From Boseongicola sp. (GTDB taxonomy: Bacteria > Pseudomonadota > Alphaproteobacteria > Rhodobacterales > Rhodobacteraceae), in NCBI GenBank assembly GCA_014075275.1, contig CP046179.1, positions 1,621,932 to 1,685,931 on the forward strand: a stretch of 64,000 bases of DNA, in the 5' to 3' direction. Positions 43,988-53,602 of this stretch are shown here, piece after piece; positions within the stretch are counted from its first letter, which is position 1, and each line of letters starts with the position of its first letter. Below the pieces are notes generated by a model. The model was not told the DNA's origin. It saw only the letters and a list, made by a program, of their open reading frames with translations, and did not search any database. The position numbers and the translations under genes were made by a program.

Positions 43988-44404
43988 ATGGAAGCTCAGG
44001 TTCAAAAACGAGTCACAGACTGGCTGGCCACAGCCGATCTGCGCCCCACGCGTCAGCGCCTGGCACTGGCCGAGCTTTTGGTCGGCGATGGCAAAGATCG
44101 CCATGTCACCGCAGAAAGCCTGCACGCCGCGTCGCAATCTTCACCCGACACCGTTTCGCTTGCGACCGTCTACAACACCCTTCGCGCATTCTGTGACGCT
44201 GGTCTAATTCAAGAAGTCATGGTCGACGGCTCCAAAAGCTACTTCGACACCCGCACCGATGATCACCCGCATTTCTTCTGGGAAGATGACTCGCGCCTGA
44301 CGGATGCCCCTGCTGAACAACTCGAAATCCGCCGCATTCCCGAAGCCCCAAAAGGTGCCGAGATTGCAAAGGTCGACGTGGTTATCCGCCTCCGCCGCAC
44401 CTGA
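43988..44404 (+). CDS. irr: Fur-family iron response regulator Irr
   Basis: 138 aa. It has the winged helix RPTRQRLALAELLVG...VTAESLHAASQSSPDTVSLATVYNTLRAFCDAGLIQEV and YFDTRTDDHPHFFWEDDSRLTD, where Fur proteins have the HHDH metal/haem region; the DDHPHFF form is typical of Irr. It controls iron and haem genes in alphaproteobacteria. Divergent from fabA, the usual neighbour. Start at 43988 fits family length. Confidence 0.9.
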   Translation: MEAQVQKRVTDWLATADLRPTRQRLALAELLVGDGKDRHVTAESLHAASQSSPDTVSLATVYNTLRAFCDAGLIQEVMVDGSKSYFDTRTDDHPHFFWEDDSRLTDAPAEQLEIRRIPEAPKGAEIAKVDVVIRLRRT

Positions 44405-44426
44405 TTATCCGTTACTGGGGTTTGCC

Positions 44427-44741
44427 ATGAAACACCCGCTGGACTCCATCATCGACGATGCGCTTATGAAGGCCGCAAAAGACGGCTCGTTCGACAACCT
44501 GCCCGGTGCGGGCAAGCCGCTAAAGCTGCTGGACAACCCCGCCGATGCCGTCCTGAACCGAATGATGACCACGGCCAACGTCAAACCACCGCTGGTCGCA
44601 TTGGCAGAAGAGATCAAGGCCGCGCAATCCCACCTGAAAACCCTCACCGACGAAGACCAGCGCAAAGCTCAGATGAAAAAGCTCTCGGACCTCCAGATGC
44701 GTCTCGCAATGGAAAAAGAGGCGTTCAACCGCTACGGCTGA
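44427..44741 (+). CDS. DUF1992 (DnaJ-like) protein
   Basis: 104 aa with MKHPLDSIIDDALMKAAKDGSFDNLPGAGKPL, the DUF1992 signature ('I.eAi..G.FdnLpG.GkPL'), then a Lys/Glu-rich helical tail. Function not established. It follows irr by 22 bp and may share its transcript. Confidence 0.88.
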   Translation: MKHPLDSIIDDALMKAAKDGSFDNLPGAGKPLKLLDNPADAVLNRMMTTANVKPPLVALAEEIKAAQSHLKTLTDEDQRKAQMKKLSDLQMRLAMEKEAFNRYG

Positions 44742-44752
44742 CCGACCTGCAT

Positions 44753-45061
44753 TCAAACGTTCAGGTCGTAGACCATTATCCCGTCAGCCCCACCTTTGCA
44801 CAGACCAACCAGCCGCATGCCCAGCGCCTGATGTGTCGGATGCCCGGCATAGGTTTCGGCGGCGGTGATGTCGGCAAACCGGATCACGAACCCGTCCGAA
44901 TACTCCGGCGACTTCAATTCGAAATCCAGGTTCGGACCAAATTCAAATGCCACAACACCGTCCAGCGTCCGGCTGAACTCGGCCAGTTCCTGTAGCACGG
45001 CAATCCGCTCCAACATCGGCGCTTCATCGCGAAAATTGCAGAATACACAGTGCAGGATCAT
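44753..45061 (-). CDS. Dabb (stress-responsive A/B barrel) domain protein
   Basis: 102 aa. MILHCVFCNFRDEAP, LAEFSRTLDGVVAFEFGPNLDFELKSPEYSDGFVIRFADITAAETYAGHPTHQALG and the end match the Dabb dimeric alpha+beta barrel family. Some members are oxidoreductase-like or stress-induced; function here is unknown. Convergent with the DUF1992 gene. Confidence 0.88.
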   Translation of the reverse strand: MILHCVFCNFRDEAPMLERIAVLQELAEFSRTLDGVVAFEFGPNLDFELKSPEYSDGFVIRFADITAAETYAGHPTHQALGMRLVGLCKGGADGIMVYDLNV

Positions 45062-45389
45062 GTTGTCGCCTCGCTTTGTTACATTGCCGTGTTAAGCCGC
45101 CCGAACCGCCGCCGCAACATCCCGCCGCCCGGTCTTAAACTTCCCGTAACACTTCCTAACGCACGCACCAAATCTTGGGTGCGAACGCGCAACACCCGCT
45201 AGGGGCGCCGACGTGATACCGACGTAATACCGACGCGATACAGACAGGGCAAAATTACCCAAACCCCTGTATTTTATGACGTTAAGAATTTTGATGCCTC
45301 TGCACAACGCTCCACCACCGACCGTTGCGCCAACCCCTTGTTTACCAGAGGGTTCAAGCCCATCGGCCCAGCGCAGCATCCGTGAACTG
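45062..45389. other. Gene-free stretch with tandem 11-bp repeats
   Basis: About 330 bp between two minus-strand genes. No gene found. It holds three tandem units of CGACG(T/C)(G/A)ATAC at 45209-45241 and must contain the promoter of the Dabb gene. Confidence 0.5.
45209..45241. repeat. Three tandem 11-bp units CGACGYRATAC
   Basis: CGACGTGATAC, CGACGTAATAC and CGACGCGATAC in direct tandem. The same unit is present twice at 28463-28484, also ahead of a minus-strand gene. A related single form (GGCGTGATAGCGAC) lies near 48852 before the nucleotidase. Confidence 0.65.
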
Positions 45390-46526
45390 CTACCGAAATG
45401 CGTCACCTGCCCTTTGCACCACCTTATTTCCGCGCGATACCACCCCTGGTTGAGGTTGCCAAAACACCGGATCACCACCGCCGGCCCTCGGTTGTGTCAC
45501 ATTCCCAGCAATCAGACTCTGCCGTGAAATCCGGCCATCCCTATGACTTGTAACAGTAATCCAGGGCGGTCCCGGACTGCCATCGCGCGAATCCACAACC
45601 ACATTGTTCTCCACGCGAACCCGATTGCCGCCCATGACAGTTATCCCGTGCCAGTGATCCACAATCACGACATTGTCCCGAATTATCCAGTCTTCGAACA
45701 TGCCATCAAACAGGCCAATCCCCTGCAAGGAACAGGCAAGTTCCCCACCCAACACCCCATTTCGAATGACATTCTTTGCCACCAAGACGTTCTTCACAAC
45801 GCCGCGCCCTGGCTTTCCTGCCGCATCAACTGACCAGGACTGAATCCCATCATCATGGTTGGAATCGACACCGACACAGGTCTCAATCAGATTGCCCACA
45901 TAGCGCGAATTATCCCCTAACGCGCGAATGCCATCTCCCCGAAAATAAGTGATTTCATTGCCTTCAATGATGGCCCCGTCCGCTGCCGATGAAACGCCGT
46001 GGTCAACAATGCGAATGACACTGTTGCGAACGGTAATATCCTGACCAAATAGGCGGAATCCAGTGCGCGCCCGCAACACCCAATCCTCGGGGCTCCAACC
46101 CTTTGCGCTACGTGCCGAAGCAACCTCCATGCGTTCAAAAACGATATCATGGCTTCGTTTGGTCTCGATTAAAGCACTGGTCTCACCCGATCCAACCGTC
46201 GGCATGACGGTCACCCCGGAGAAAACCAATCCACTAGTATTTTTCAGCAGGATACGGTCAAAAAACACTTCTGAGCCTGATTGCGCAACAATCGTCACCG
46301 GGTCCACAAACCGCACCCCTGACAAGATCACGGCACCGTGCCGTCCGCCCTCAAGGATCAAGCGATCGCCACCAGACACTGAACCTGAGTTCAACACCGC
46401 GCTCAATGCACCAGGCATTGGCTCAACCATCCGATCCTTTGCTGCGGCAGAACCGGCAACAACGCCCCAAAAGAACAGGCTGAACACGACGCATGTCCGG
46501 TCACGCCATTCAGACCGGGTCGACAA
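45390..46526 (-). CDS. Secreted right-handed beta-helix protein
   Basis: 378 aa with signal peptide (TCVVFSLFFWGVVAGSAAA) and parallel beta-helix repeats: IVAQSGSEVFFDRILLKNTSGLVFSGVT, DITVRNSVIRIVDHGVSSAADGAIIEGNEITYF and WIIRDNVVIVDHWHGITVMGGNRVRVENNVVVDS. This fold is used by pectate lyases and polysaccharide epimerases; no catalytic set is clear. Its start overlaps the SRAP gene end by 17 bp. Confidence 0.8.
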   Translation of the reverse strand: MSTRSEWRDRTCVVFSLFFWGVVAGSAAAKDRMVEPMPGALSAVLNSGSVSGGDRLILEGGRHGAVILSGVRFVDPVTIVAQSGSEVFFDRILLKNTSGLVFSGVTVMPTVGSGETSALIETKRSHDIVFERMEVASARSAKGWSPEDWVLRARTGFRLFGQDITVRNSVIRIVDHGVSSAADGAIIEGNEITYFRGDGIRALGDNSRYVGNLIETCVGVDSNHDDGIQSWSVDAAGKPGRGVVKNVLVAKNVIRNGVLGGELACSLQGIGLFDGMFEDWIIRDNVVIVDHWHGITVMGGNRVRVENNVVVDSRDGSPGPPWITVTSHRDGRISRQSLIAGNVTQPRAGGGDPVFWQPQPGVVSRGNKVVQRAGDAFR

Positions 46527-47169
46527 GCTCGGCTCCCCGCGCCCGATTGGAGTTCACGGCCGGATCAACGCGATAAAAATTCAAGGCATTCTCTGGCCCA
46601 GCCTTCATCAACGTTGCAGCCCCCTTGCCGTCTTCCCCCAGCCATTTTGCCCAATCGTCTGCGCCTAATATTACTGGCATCCGGTGATGAATGCTCGACA
46701 TCGTTTCATTCGCCCCGGTCGTCACAATCGCACATGTGGTCAACGGTTCCTCACTCTTGTCCCAAATCTGCCAAACCCCAGCAAATGCAAGCACCTCCTG
46801 ATCGCGGCCATGAATATACCAGGGCAATCGTTTGCCCTCACCATCCTTGGTCCATTCGTAAAATCCGGTGGCCGGGATCAAACAACGACGCTCCCGGCAC
46901 GCCGACCGAAATGCAGGCTTCTCGGCAATCGTCTCCGCTCGCGCGTTGATCAACAAAGGCCCCCCACTCGGCGTTTTATACCAATGGGGCAAAAACCCCC
47001 ATCGCATCGGCCGCAACCGACGCGCCCCTCCATCCGACGTCACGGTATGTATCTGAACCGTCGGGCAAACATTGAAGTTCGGAACATCCGGCAAGTCATT
47101 CGGCGGCGTCGCCTCAAACAACGCCGCCATGGCATCATCCGGCAAAGTAATCGCAAAGCGCCCACACAT
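46510..47169 (-). CDS. SRAP/HMCES-family abasic-site DNA-crosslink protein
   Basis: 219 aa. The invariant Cys2 (MCGRFA) forms a thiazolidine crosslink to abasic sites in single-stranded DNA. Other conserved residues are seen in LLINARAETI (Asn), ATGFYEW (Glu) and SSIHHRMPVIL (His). Length is standard. It protects replication forks from abasic sites; no LexA box was seen upstream. Confidence 0.93.
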   Translation of the reverse strand: MCGRFAITLPDDAMAALFEATPPNDLPDVPNFNVCPTVQIHTVTSDGGARRLRPMRWGFLPHWYKTPSGGPLLINARAETIAEKPAFRSACRERRCLIPATGFYEWTKDGEGKRLPWYIHGRDQEVLAFAGVWQIWDKSEEPLTTCAIVTTGANETMSSIHHRMPVILGADDWAKWLGEDGKGAATLMKAGPENALNFYRVDPAVNSNRARGAELVDPV

Positions 47170-47256
47170 GTCGATTATCGGCCCAGAAATATCCCAGGGG
47201 GTGCGGGGGACAGCGTCCCCCGCCCGTCGCGTGGCACATAGGTGCCGCGCAACTTC

Positions 47257-48819
47257 TTACTTCTTCATGATCCGGCCTTCGACCTGCGGATTTGCAGGAC
47301 CGTTGGCAGCCATGAATTCGGCCAGCACGTCTGCCAGATCGGGGCCAAAGTCGTAGGCGTCCGCCGCCGTCGAGAACATCTTGTATCCGTCCCCGCCACC
47401 ACGCACATAGTTGTTGGTCACAACGCCATAGTTCGCGGCCGGATCAATCGGCGCACCGCCAACCATCACCTCAACAATACGCCCTTCGTTCGGCGCAACC
47501 GAGCTGTCCCAGGTGAACGTCATCCCTGCTACCTGCGGGAACCGACCCTTCACGTCTTCAACCTGGCTCACACCATTTTCCAACGCATCAATGATCGTCT
47601 GACCAGATGCCGTGAACGTCGACAAAGTGTTCTGGAACGGCAGCACCGTCATCACTTCGCCCATGGTCACTTCACCACCATCCATCGAGGCACGAATTCC
47701 GCCCGAGTTCGCAATGGCGATCTAAATGCCCTGATCGGCAACACGATCCAGCATGGCGTCGGCAATCAGATTGCCCATAGGACATTCTTCGATACGACAG
47801 ACCGAACGATCACCCTCGATTGGCGCAGCGGCTTCCGCCACAACCTTGTTGCGGATCTCATCCAGAGGCGCACCCAATTCGCCAACGCGAGCCTTGGTCG
47901 CGGCGTCTTCAGTGACAAAGCGGTCCAACAAAATCGGTTCGCCGGTAGCCGAGGAAATCACGCCCTCGTCGTCAAACACCACTTTCAGTTCGCCCAGATA
48001 TTTGCCGTAAGCATAGGCTTGCACTACAGCCGTATCGCCAACCATCGTGGGATATGCGCCTGCAGCGCGGCTGTTCACATTCGACAACAATGTGTTCGAA
48101 TGACCGCCAACAATCACATCAACACCCGTAGTGCCTTCAGCGACAGCAACATCCACATTAAATTCAGAGTGGCTCAGAACAACAATCTTGTTCACGCCCA
48201 TCTCAGTCAGACGATCAACTTCACCCTGAACTGCCTGAACCGGATCGCTGAAGATCACGTTCTTGCCTGGGCTCGCCAACTCGTCGGTGTCCTGTGGCGT
48301 CAGGCCAATCAGGCCGATCCGCTGGCCACCCTTGGCAATAATAGTCGACTTCTGAATGGCGCCCGCCAGCAATGGCTCGCCGGAGATATCCGCGTTCGAC
48401 ATCAGGATCGGGAACTTGGTGTTGTTCACAAACTCGCGCAGAACTTCCGGGCCGTCGTCAAACTCGTGGTTGCCCACGGTCATCGCGTCGTAACCCATTT
48501 TGTTCATCATCTCGGCAGCCGCAGCGCCCTTATAATAGGTGTAAAACAGCGATCCCTGGAATTGGTCGCCGCCATCCACTAGCAACCAGTTGTCGGTGCG
48601 CGCCTTGGCAGTCTCAACCGCCGTCATCATCCGCGCCGAACCGCCAAAGCATTTGCCTTCTAGGTTACTGTCTTCGCCACAACCCGAATCAAATCGGCTG
48701 ATCGGCTCGAAACGTGCGTGAAAATCATTGGTGTGTAGAATTGTGATGCTGAAATCAGCCATCGCAGCGCCTGCGCTTAAGGCCAGCACAGCACCACCCA
48801 TCGCAATTTTGGTGATCAT
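47257..48819 (-). pseudogene. UshA-type 5'-nucleotidase with in-frame TAG
   Basis: Frame 47257-48819 would give 520 codons of a periplasmic 5'-nucleotidase. It has a signal peptide (ending AGAAMADF), a metallophosphatase domain with ILHTNDFHARF, DGGDQFQGS, GNHEFDDG and GGHSN, and a C-terminal substrate domain with NSGGIRASMDGGEVTMGEVMTVLPFQN and NNYVRGGGDGY. A TAG at 47722-47724 splits it: the upstream part ends ADQGI and the downstream part continues IAIANSGGIRAS with no frame change. Family members have Glu or similar there, so a single base change is enough. The catalytic domain alone (365 aa) lacks the substrate-binding domain. Confidence 0.88.
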
Positions 48820-48953
48820 TTTAGGACTCCCCGGGTTTTTTGATTTTATGAATCAGACACTGGCGTGATAGCGACAGGTTGTCAAAAGCCTGTGACAGGA
48901 AACCTCGCGTCATCTTGCTTGACCCCGGCCCACACCCACGCCAGAGATCGCCC

Positions 48954-49292
48954 ATGTTGATTTTCAAGATACTCACCCGCCCGCAATGGACCTCACTCTG
49001 CGTTGCAGGCGAAACCAAAGGCGCACCCATCGATCTATCTGATGGTTTCATCCACTTCTCAACCGCCGCCCAGACTGCGGAAACTGCCGCAAAACACTTT
49101 GCCGGGGCGGACGATCTGATCTTGCTGGCGGTCGAGTCTGAACCCCTTGGCGATACGTTGAAATGGGAAGTCTCGCGCAACGACGACCAGTTCCCTCACC
49201 TCTACCGCACCTTACGCCTCGCTGACATCACATGGGCGCGTGACATGCCTCTGGGCGACCACGGCCACATCCTGCCCGATGGCGTCGAATGA
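48954..49292 (+). CDS. DUF952 protein
   Basis: 112 aa. [71 protein letters not shown] is the DUF952 pattern (an ART-like fold relative of glutathione S-transferase fusions). Function unknown. Its stop overlaps the pyrD start (ATGA), a common roseobacter arrangement. Confidence 0.88.
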   Translation: MLIFKILTRPQWTSLCVAGETKGAPIDLSDGFIHFSTAAQTAETAAKHFAGADDLILLAVESEPLGDTLKWEVSRNDDQFPHLYRTLRLADITWARDMPLGDHGHILPDGVE

Positions 49293-50335
49293 GCCTTGCT
49301 GAACGCATAGGTCTTGCAGCACTGCACCGGTTAGACCCGGAAACCGCCCATGGGCTGGCCCTGAAAGCGCTGCAAACACCCTTCGCCCCCAACCACAAAA
49401 CCCCGACCTCGCCGACGCTGGCAACCGAGATCGCGGGCCTGAAACTCCCCAACCCCATCGGCCTCGCCGCCGGCTTCGACAAAAACGCCACCGCCATCGC
49501 CCCGCTGATGCGCACAGGCTTCGGCTTCCTGGAAGTCGGCGCCGCCACACCACGCCCACAACCCGGCAACGCCAAACCGCGCCTATTCCGTCTGACCCAA
49601 GACCGCGCCGCCATTAACCGTTTCGGGTTCAACAACGACGGCATCGAAGCCATAGCCGCCCGCCTCGCTGACCGCGCCCATGACATCCCGGTTGGCCTTA
49701 ACATCGGTGCAAACAAAGACAGCGCCGACAAGGCACGCGACTTTGCCGAAGTCATGCGCATTGCCGCACCCCATGTCGATTTTGCCACCGTCAACGTCTC
49801 GTCGCCAAACACCGAAAAGCTCCGCGATCTGCAAGGTGCCGAGGCGCTCAGCGCCCTTCTGTCTGGCGTGATGGAAGTGCGCGGCGAAACCCCCGTTTTC
49901 CTCAAAATCGCCCCAGACCTCGACGATGGCGAGATTGCCCAGATCGCCCAGGTCGCAGCCGAGGCCAAAGTCGCCGCCATCATTGCCACCAATACAACCC
50001 TGTCGCGCGACGGTCTCACTAGTCGCCACAAAGATCAGGCCGGCGGCCTTTCCGGTCGTCCGCTTTTCGGCCCTTCAACCCGCGTCCTTGCGCGGCTCTA
50101 TCGCGAAACCGGCGGCGAAATCCCCCTGATCGGCGTTGGTGGCATCGAAAGCGCCGCAGACGCTTACGCCAAAATTCGTGCCGGAGCCTCTGCCGTCCAA
50201 CTCTACACCGCCATGGTCTATTGGGGCGTCTCCCTGATCGACCGCATCGTGCATGGCCTCGACGAAATGCTGGCCCATGATGGGTTCACACACGTCAGTC
50301 AGGCCACCGGCATCGCCGCAAAGGAATGGGAATGA
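49289..50335 (+). CDS. pyrD: Dihydroorotate dehydrogenase (quinone), class 2
   Basis: 348 aa membrane-associated FMN enzyme of pyrimidine synthesis. It has [56 protein letters not shown], catalytic Ser in [16 protein letters not shown] and [30 protein letters not shown]. Coupled upstream to DUF952 and downstream to an ArsC-like gene. Confidence 0.96.
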   Translation: MSLAERIGLAALHRLDPETAHGLALKALQTPFAPNHKTPTSPTLATEIAGLKLPNPIGLAAGFDKNATAIAPLMRTGFGFLEVGAATPRPQPGNAKPRLFRLTQDRAAINRFGFNNDGIEAIAARLADRAHDIPVGLNIGANKDSADKARDFAEVMRIAAPHVDFATVNVSSPNTEKLRDLQGAEALSALLSGVMEVRGETPVFLKIAPDLDDGEIAQIAQVAAEAKVAAIIATNTTLSRDGLTSRHKDQAGGLSGRPLFGPSTRVLARLYRETGGEIPLIGVGGIESAADAYAKIRAGASAVQLYTAMVYWGVSLIDRIVHGLDEMLAHDGFTHVSQATGIAAKEWE

Positions 50336-50709
50336 ACGTCACAATCTGGCACAATCCACGCTGTTCGAAGTCTCGTCAAACGCTGGCGCTGATCACCGAA
50401 CGGTCCGTTTCACCAATTGTAAGGAATTACCTCCAGGATGCCCCTAATGAAGATGAAATCAGGGACGTTCTGGAGAAACTGAAAATTCCCGCGATCAACC
50501 TGATGCGCACCGGCGAAAAACTATTTCGTGAACTTGGGCTGACAAAAGATGCGGACGAAGGCAACCTGATCCGCGTCATGGCGGAAAACCCCATCCTTAT
50601 CGAACGCCCTATTGTGCTCGCGAATGGAAAAGCCGCGATCGGCAGACCGCCCGAGGCGGTTTTGGGGTTACTGGAAGGTTATGCCGCCGCACGCTCTAAC
50701 GCCGGATAG
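50332..50709 (+). CDS. arsC: ArsC-family arsenate reductase
   Basis: 125 aa, thioredoxin fold. Catalytic Cys11 in [13 protein letters not shown] and the Arg residues in [19 protein letters not shown] match ArsC (glutaredoxin-dependent) more than Spx or YffB. ATG at 50332 overlaps the pyrD stop and has AAGGA six bases before it. No ars operon around it, so general thiol-redox use is also possible. Converges on the MATE gene with a 31-bp overlap. Confidence 0.82.
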   Translation: MNVTIWHNPRCSKSRQTLALITERSVSPIVRNYLQDAPNEDEIRDVLEKLKIPAINLMRTGEKLFRELGLTKDADEGNLIRVMAENPILIERPIVLANGKAAIGRPPEAVLGLLEGYAAARSNAG

Positions 50710-52010
50710 CGCAACCCCAACGTGACGCCACGCGCCACGAACGACAACAAAAGCGCAGCCCAAAGACCGTGGTTTCCATAAGCGGGCACCAACACCCAGA
50801 TTGCCGCGAAATACACCGCCGCCGAGATCACCATCATATTTCGCATATCTGCAGTTCGTGTCGCGCCGATGAATATGCCGTCTAACATCCAAGCCGCGAT
50901 CCCCAATACCGGTGCCGCAATCATCCATGGCAAATAGACCCGCGCCACCGCGCGCACTTCTTCGGATGTTGTCATCAAATCAATGACAAACGCGCCAAAC
51001 AACGCGACGCAAACCGCGAAAACCACCATGATCCCACTTCCCCAAGCCGAGGTCAGCAAGGCCCCGCGCCTAAGTCGCGCCCGCGCTTTTGCCCCCATTG
51101 CCTGACCCACAATCGCTTCGGCAGCAAAGGCAAATCCATCCAGTGCATAGGCCGTAACATGCAGGAATTGCAGCAATATCTGGTTTGCAGCCAGCTGCAC
51201 ATCCCCAAAGTCAGCCCCGAAGAAAAGGAACGACACAAAGATCGCCTCTAACAACAATGACCGGATCAAAATATCCCGATTGACCGCCGCCATCGTCATA
51301 ATCCGGGCCTTATCCAATACCCTGCCCCACTCGTTCCAATGCGGTCGCCCAAACGCATCCCGGCAGAACCAAAGCCCCACCGCCAGCCCAGACCATTCGG
51401 CAATAAACGTTGCCGTCGCCACGCCACCAACGCCCCAACCCAGCCCCAGCACAAAAACGAAATCCAGAATGATGTTCAGCCCGTTCATCCAAACCTGAAT
51501 AACCAGCACCGCCCGCGTCCTCTCAGCCGCGATCAACCAACCCGTGATCCCGAACAAAGCAATCGCCGCAGGCGCAGACCAGATACGGATCTGCATATAC
51601 TCTCGCGCCAAAGTCTCAACTTCGGGCGACGCCGGGGACAGCCAAAAAGCGCCAGCAAAAACAAGCTGTTGCAACAGGATCAGAACGACGCCACCACCAA
51701 TGCCAACCATCAGTGCCCGCATCAGCAAAGCGTCCGCCTCGGCCCTATCGTTGGCCCCCAATGCCTGACTTGTCAGCCCCACGGTCCCCATCCGCAGGAA
51801 GCCGAAAATCCAGTAAACCGCGCTGATGATGATCGCCCCGATCCCCACCGCGCCAATGGGCACCGGATCTCCCAATTGCCCGACTACGCCTGTATCCACG
51901 ACCCCAAGGATCGGCACTGTCGCGTTCGACACCACAATCGGCAGAGCAATCGCCAAAACCCGGCGGTTCGTAATCTTTGGCGCGTCCGGTCGCGCAGCAT
52001 CGGTGCTCAC
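50679..52010 (-). CDS. MATE-family efflux transporter (DinF-like)
   Basis: 443 aa with about 12 membrane segments: IVVSNATVPILGVVDTGVVGQLGDPVPIGAVGIGAII at the N-terminus, GLTSQALGAND, NGLNIILDFVFVLGLGWGVGGVATATFIAEW, and the half-repeat FAFAAEAIVGQAMGAKA. It exports drugs or metabolites with Na+ or H+. Substrate unknown. Its start overlaps the thioesterase stop. Confidence 0.9.
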   Translation of the reverse strand: MSTDAARPDAPKITNRRVLAIALPIVVSNATVPILGVVDTGVVGQLGDPVPIGAVGIGAIIISAVYWIFGFLRMGTVGLTSQALGANDRAEADALLMRALMVGIGGGVVLILLQQLVFAGAFWLSPASPEVETLAREYMQIRIWSAPAAIALFGITGWLIAAERTRAVLVIQVWMNGLNIILDFVFVLGLGWGVGGVATATFIAEWSGLAVGLWFCRDAFGRPHWNEWGRVLDKARIMTMAAVNRDILIRSLLLEAIFVSFLFFGADFGDVQLAANQILLQFLHVTAYALDGFAFAAEAIVGQAMGAKARARLRRGALLTSAWGSGIMVVFAVCVALFGAFVIDLMTTSEEVRAVARVYLPWMIAAPVLGIAAWMLDGIFIGATRTADMRNMMVISAAVYFAAIWVLVPAYGNHGLWAALLLSFVARGVTLGLRYPALERAAA

Positions 52011-52525
52011 TTTGTCGCCTCATCCAAAGACGGCATTAGAAAATGTCCCGTCGCCTGGGCATAAAGCCGTGACCGATTGTCTTGCCATGCTTCGACATGC
52101 ACACTGGCATAGCGCCGCCCTGACCGGTTGATCGTCGCGCGCGCATAGGCATCCCGTGGCAGCCCTGTGCGCAGATAATCCACTGTAAAATCGATCGTTT
52201 TCGGCATTCTCGGCATCGTGTCCGCATCCAGAGACTCGGCGTCGATCCGACCACTCTCAATTTCAGCCCACAGGCTTTGCCAACCCAATTCGATCAATGC
52301 GGTTGTCTCTAAAAACGCAGCCGTCACTCCACCGTGCAACGCTGGCAGCATTGGGTTTCCGATCAACTTATCATCAAATCCCAAGACCCCGGTCAGTTCA
52401 TCCCCGCGTCTTTCAAACCGAATTCCCAAAAACTGAACGTAGGGAATGCCGCCTGCGATAGCGGCCAACGCTTTGTCGCGGCGCTCCTTCACCTTTTGAA
52501 CCGGCTCGGGCTTTTCACGTTTCAT
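52007..52525 (-). CDS. PaaI-type hotdog thioesterase (second of tandem pair)
   Basis: 172 aa. It has GIPYVQFLGIRFERRGDELTGVLGFDDKLIGNPMLPALHGGVTAAFLETTALIEL, the PaaI-like hotdog signature (HGG...), and DYLRTGLPRDAYARATINRSGRRYASVHVEAW. It cleaves acyl-CoA thioesters; substrate unknown. Coupled by overlap to its paralogue and to the MATE gene. Confidence 0.88.
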   Translation of the reverse strand: MKREKPEPVQKVKERRDKALAAIAGGIPYVQFLGIRFERRGDELTGVLGFDDKLIGNPMLPALHGGVTAAFLETTALIELGWQSLWAEIESGRIDAESLDADTMPRMPKTIDFTVDYLRTGLPRDAYARATINRSGRRYASVHVEAWQDNRSRLYAQATGHFLMPSLDEATK

Positions 52526-52962
52526 GACGCGGCACTCCGATTTTCAATCGTAAACGCCCCCGTAGCCGTCGCCACTGGATTATCCCGGTCTGCGTCCATC
52601 GCCACCGCCCGAACAAAGGCCACCGTTCGTCCCACATGATACACAGTCGCCCGCGCCGAAATCGCCTGCCCCGGCGTCGCTGCACGCATATAATCAATCC
52701 GCAAATCTAAAGTAGCCGTTACCCCGGCGCTTTCCGGGTGGCACACAACGGCCGCCCCGCAGCTTGTGTCCATCAACGTCGAAACGGCACCACCATGGAT
52801 CACACCGGTCGCGGGGTCGCCGACAAGTTTCTTGTCGTAGGGCATCGTCATTTCCACCTCGCCTGAGCCAATTTCAACGAACGACAGCCCCAACACAGCG
52901 GAATGTGGGATACTTTCGATAAATTGGCGCACCAAGGCACGCTTCTGGTCTTCAGACACCAT
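52522..52962 (-). CDS. PaaI-type hotdog thioesterase (first of tandem pair)
   Basis: 146 aa. FVEIGSGEVEMTMPYDKKLVGDPATGVIHGGAVSTLMDTSCGAAVV and DYMRAATPGQAISARATVYHVGRTVAFVRAVA match the PaaI family. ATG at 52962 has GGAGA just upstream; a TTG at 52971 is an alternative. Divergent from the MerR/beta-oxidation cluster, which fits a role in acyl-CoA balance. Confidence 0.88.
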   Translation of the reverse strand: MVSEDQKRALVRQFIESIPHSAVLGLSFVEIGSGEVEMTMPYDKKLVGDPATGVIHGGAVSTLMDTSCGAAVVCHPESAGVTATLDLRIDYMRAATPGQAISARATVYHVGRTVAFVRAVAMDADRDNPVATATGAFTIENRSAAS

Positions 52963-53081
52963 TCTCTCCAAAGCAGTTAAGCACTTTCAATCAGGCACAA
53001 GCAGAGTTCGCAAGGCTCACGATTCCGCGACGATTGATCGATTGGCAATGTGCGATTAGTCTGGTGTTACGGAGGGCGCTT

Positions 53082-53450
53082 ATGGCGGCTGAACGTCTGA
53101 ATTTCAAAGAGATGTGCGCAAGGTTCGAGGCCACCCCCAGAACCCTGCGTTACTATGAGTATATCGAGCTTCTTTCACCCGAAAAGGAGGGACGTTCGCG
53201 GTTCTATGGCCCGCGTGAAATTGCCAGAATGACGCTGATCCTGCGTGGTCGCCGGTGGGGGTTCAGTTTGGAAGAAATCCGCCAGTGGTTGGAAATCTAT
53301 GAACAAAAAGGCACCGAGGCACAACTTCGCGAGTTCGTGTTCCACGCTGATCGACAGTTGACGGTCTTAAAATCCGAGCGCGAAAAGCTGGATGCCACCA
53401 TCGAAGATCTGGAAAAAATTCGCGCAGAAGTTGATCGATCTGACAGCTAG
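53082..53450 (+). CDS. MerR-family regulator 1
   Basis: 122 aa. N-terminal MerR wHTH (LNFKEMCARFEATPRTLRYYEYIELLSPEKEGRSRFYGPREIARMTLILRGRRWGFSLEEIRQWLEIY) and a C-terminal dimerisation coiled coil. It has no metal-binding Cys, like the LiuR/acyl-CoA-metabolism MerR proteins. ATG at 53082 has GGAGGG five bases upstream. Paralogue of the next gene. Confidence 0.88.
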   Translation: MAAERLNFKEMCARFEATPRTLRYYEYIELLSPEKEGRSRFYGPREIARMTLILRGRRWGFSLEEIRQWLEIYEQKGTEAQLREFVFHADRQLTVLKSEREKLDATIEDLEKIRAEVDRSDS

Positions 53451-53462
53451 TCTCGCAACCTG

Positions 53463-53483
53463 ATTGTGACGCTACGTCACAAT
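53463..53483. promoter_or_regulatory. Palindrome upstream of MerR regulator 2
   Basis: ATTGTGACG CTA CGTCACAAT, a perfect 9-bp-arm palindrome 13 bp after the stop of MerR 1 and 120 bp before MerR 2. It is a likely regulator-binding site. Confidence 0.6.
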
Positions 53484-53524
53484 AGCGCAAAATCGCCAGA
53501 ATATGACTATGACGCGACGTATTC

Positions 53525-53540
53525 TTTACGTAAACGTCAA
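53525..53540. promoter_or_regulatory. MerR (LiuR-like) operator upstream of MerR 2 / acyl-CoA dehydrogenase
   Basis: TTTACGTAAACGTCAA, a near-palindrome of the kind bound by MerR regulators of acyl-CoA catabolism, 62 bp before the MerR 2 start. Autoregulation and control of the downstream dehydrogenase are inferred. Confidence 0.6.
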
Positions 53541-53602
53541 CGCCACTTGTCCCGTCCTATTCGGATACTCAAGTCAAAACGATAACAACAGCGTATAGGT
53601 CC

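Noticed and set aside
47722-47724. Pyrrolysine or other recoding of the TAG in the nucleotidase
   Set aside because: No pyl genes or recoding signal are visible, and the family has no such residue at this place; a nonsense mutation is simpler.
47242-48582. 446-aa open frame on the plus strand opposite the nucleotidase
   Set aside because: It is antisense to a well-conserved gene, has no recognisable motif, and its composition (many Arg/His/Asn) is that of a shadow frame.
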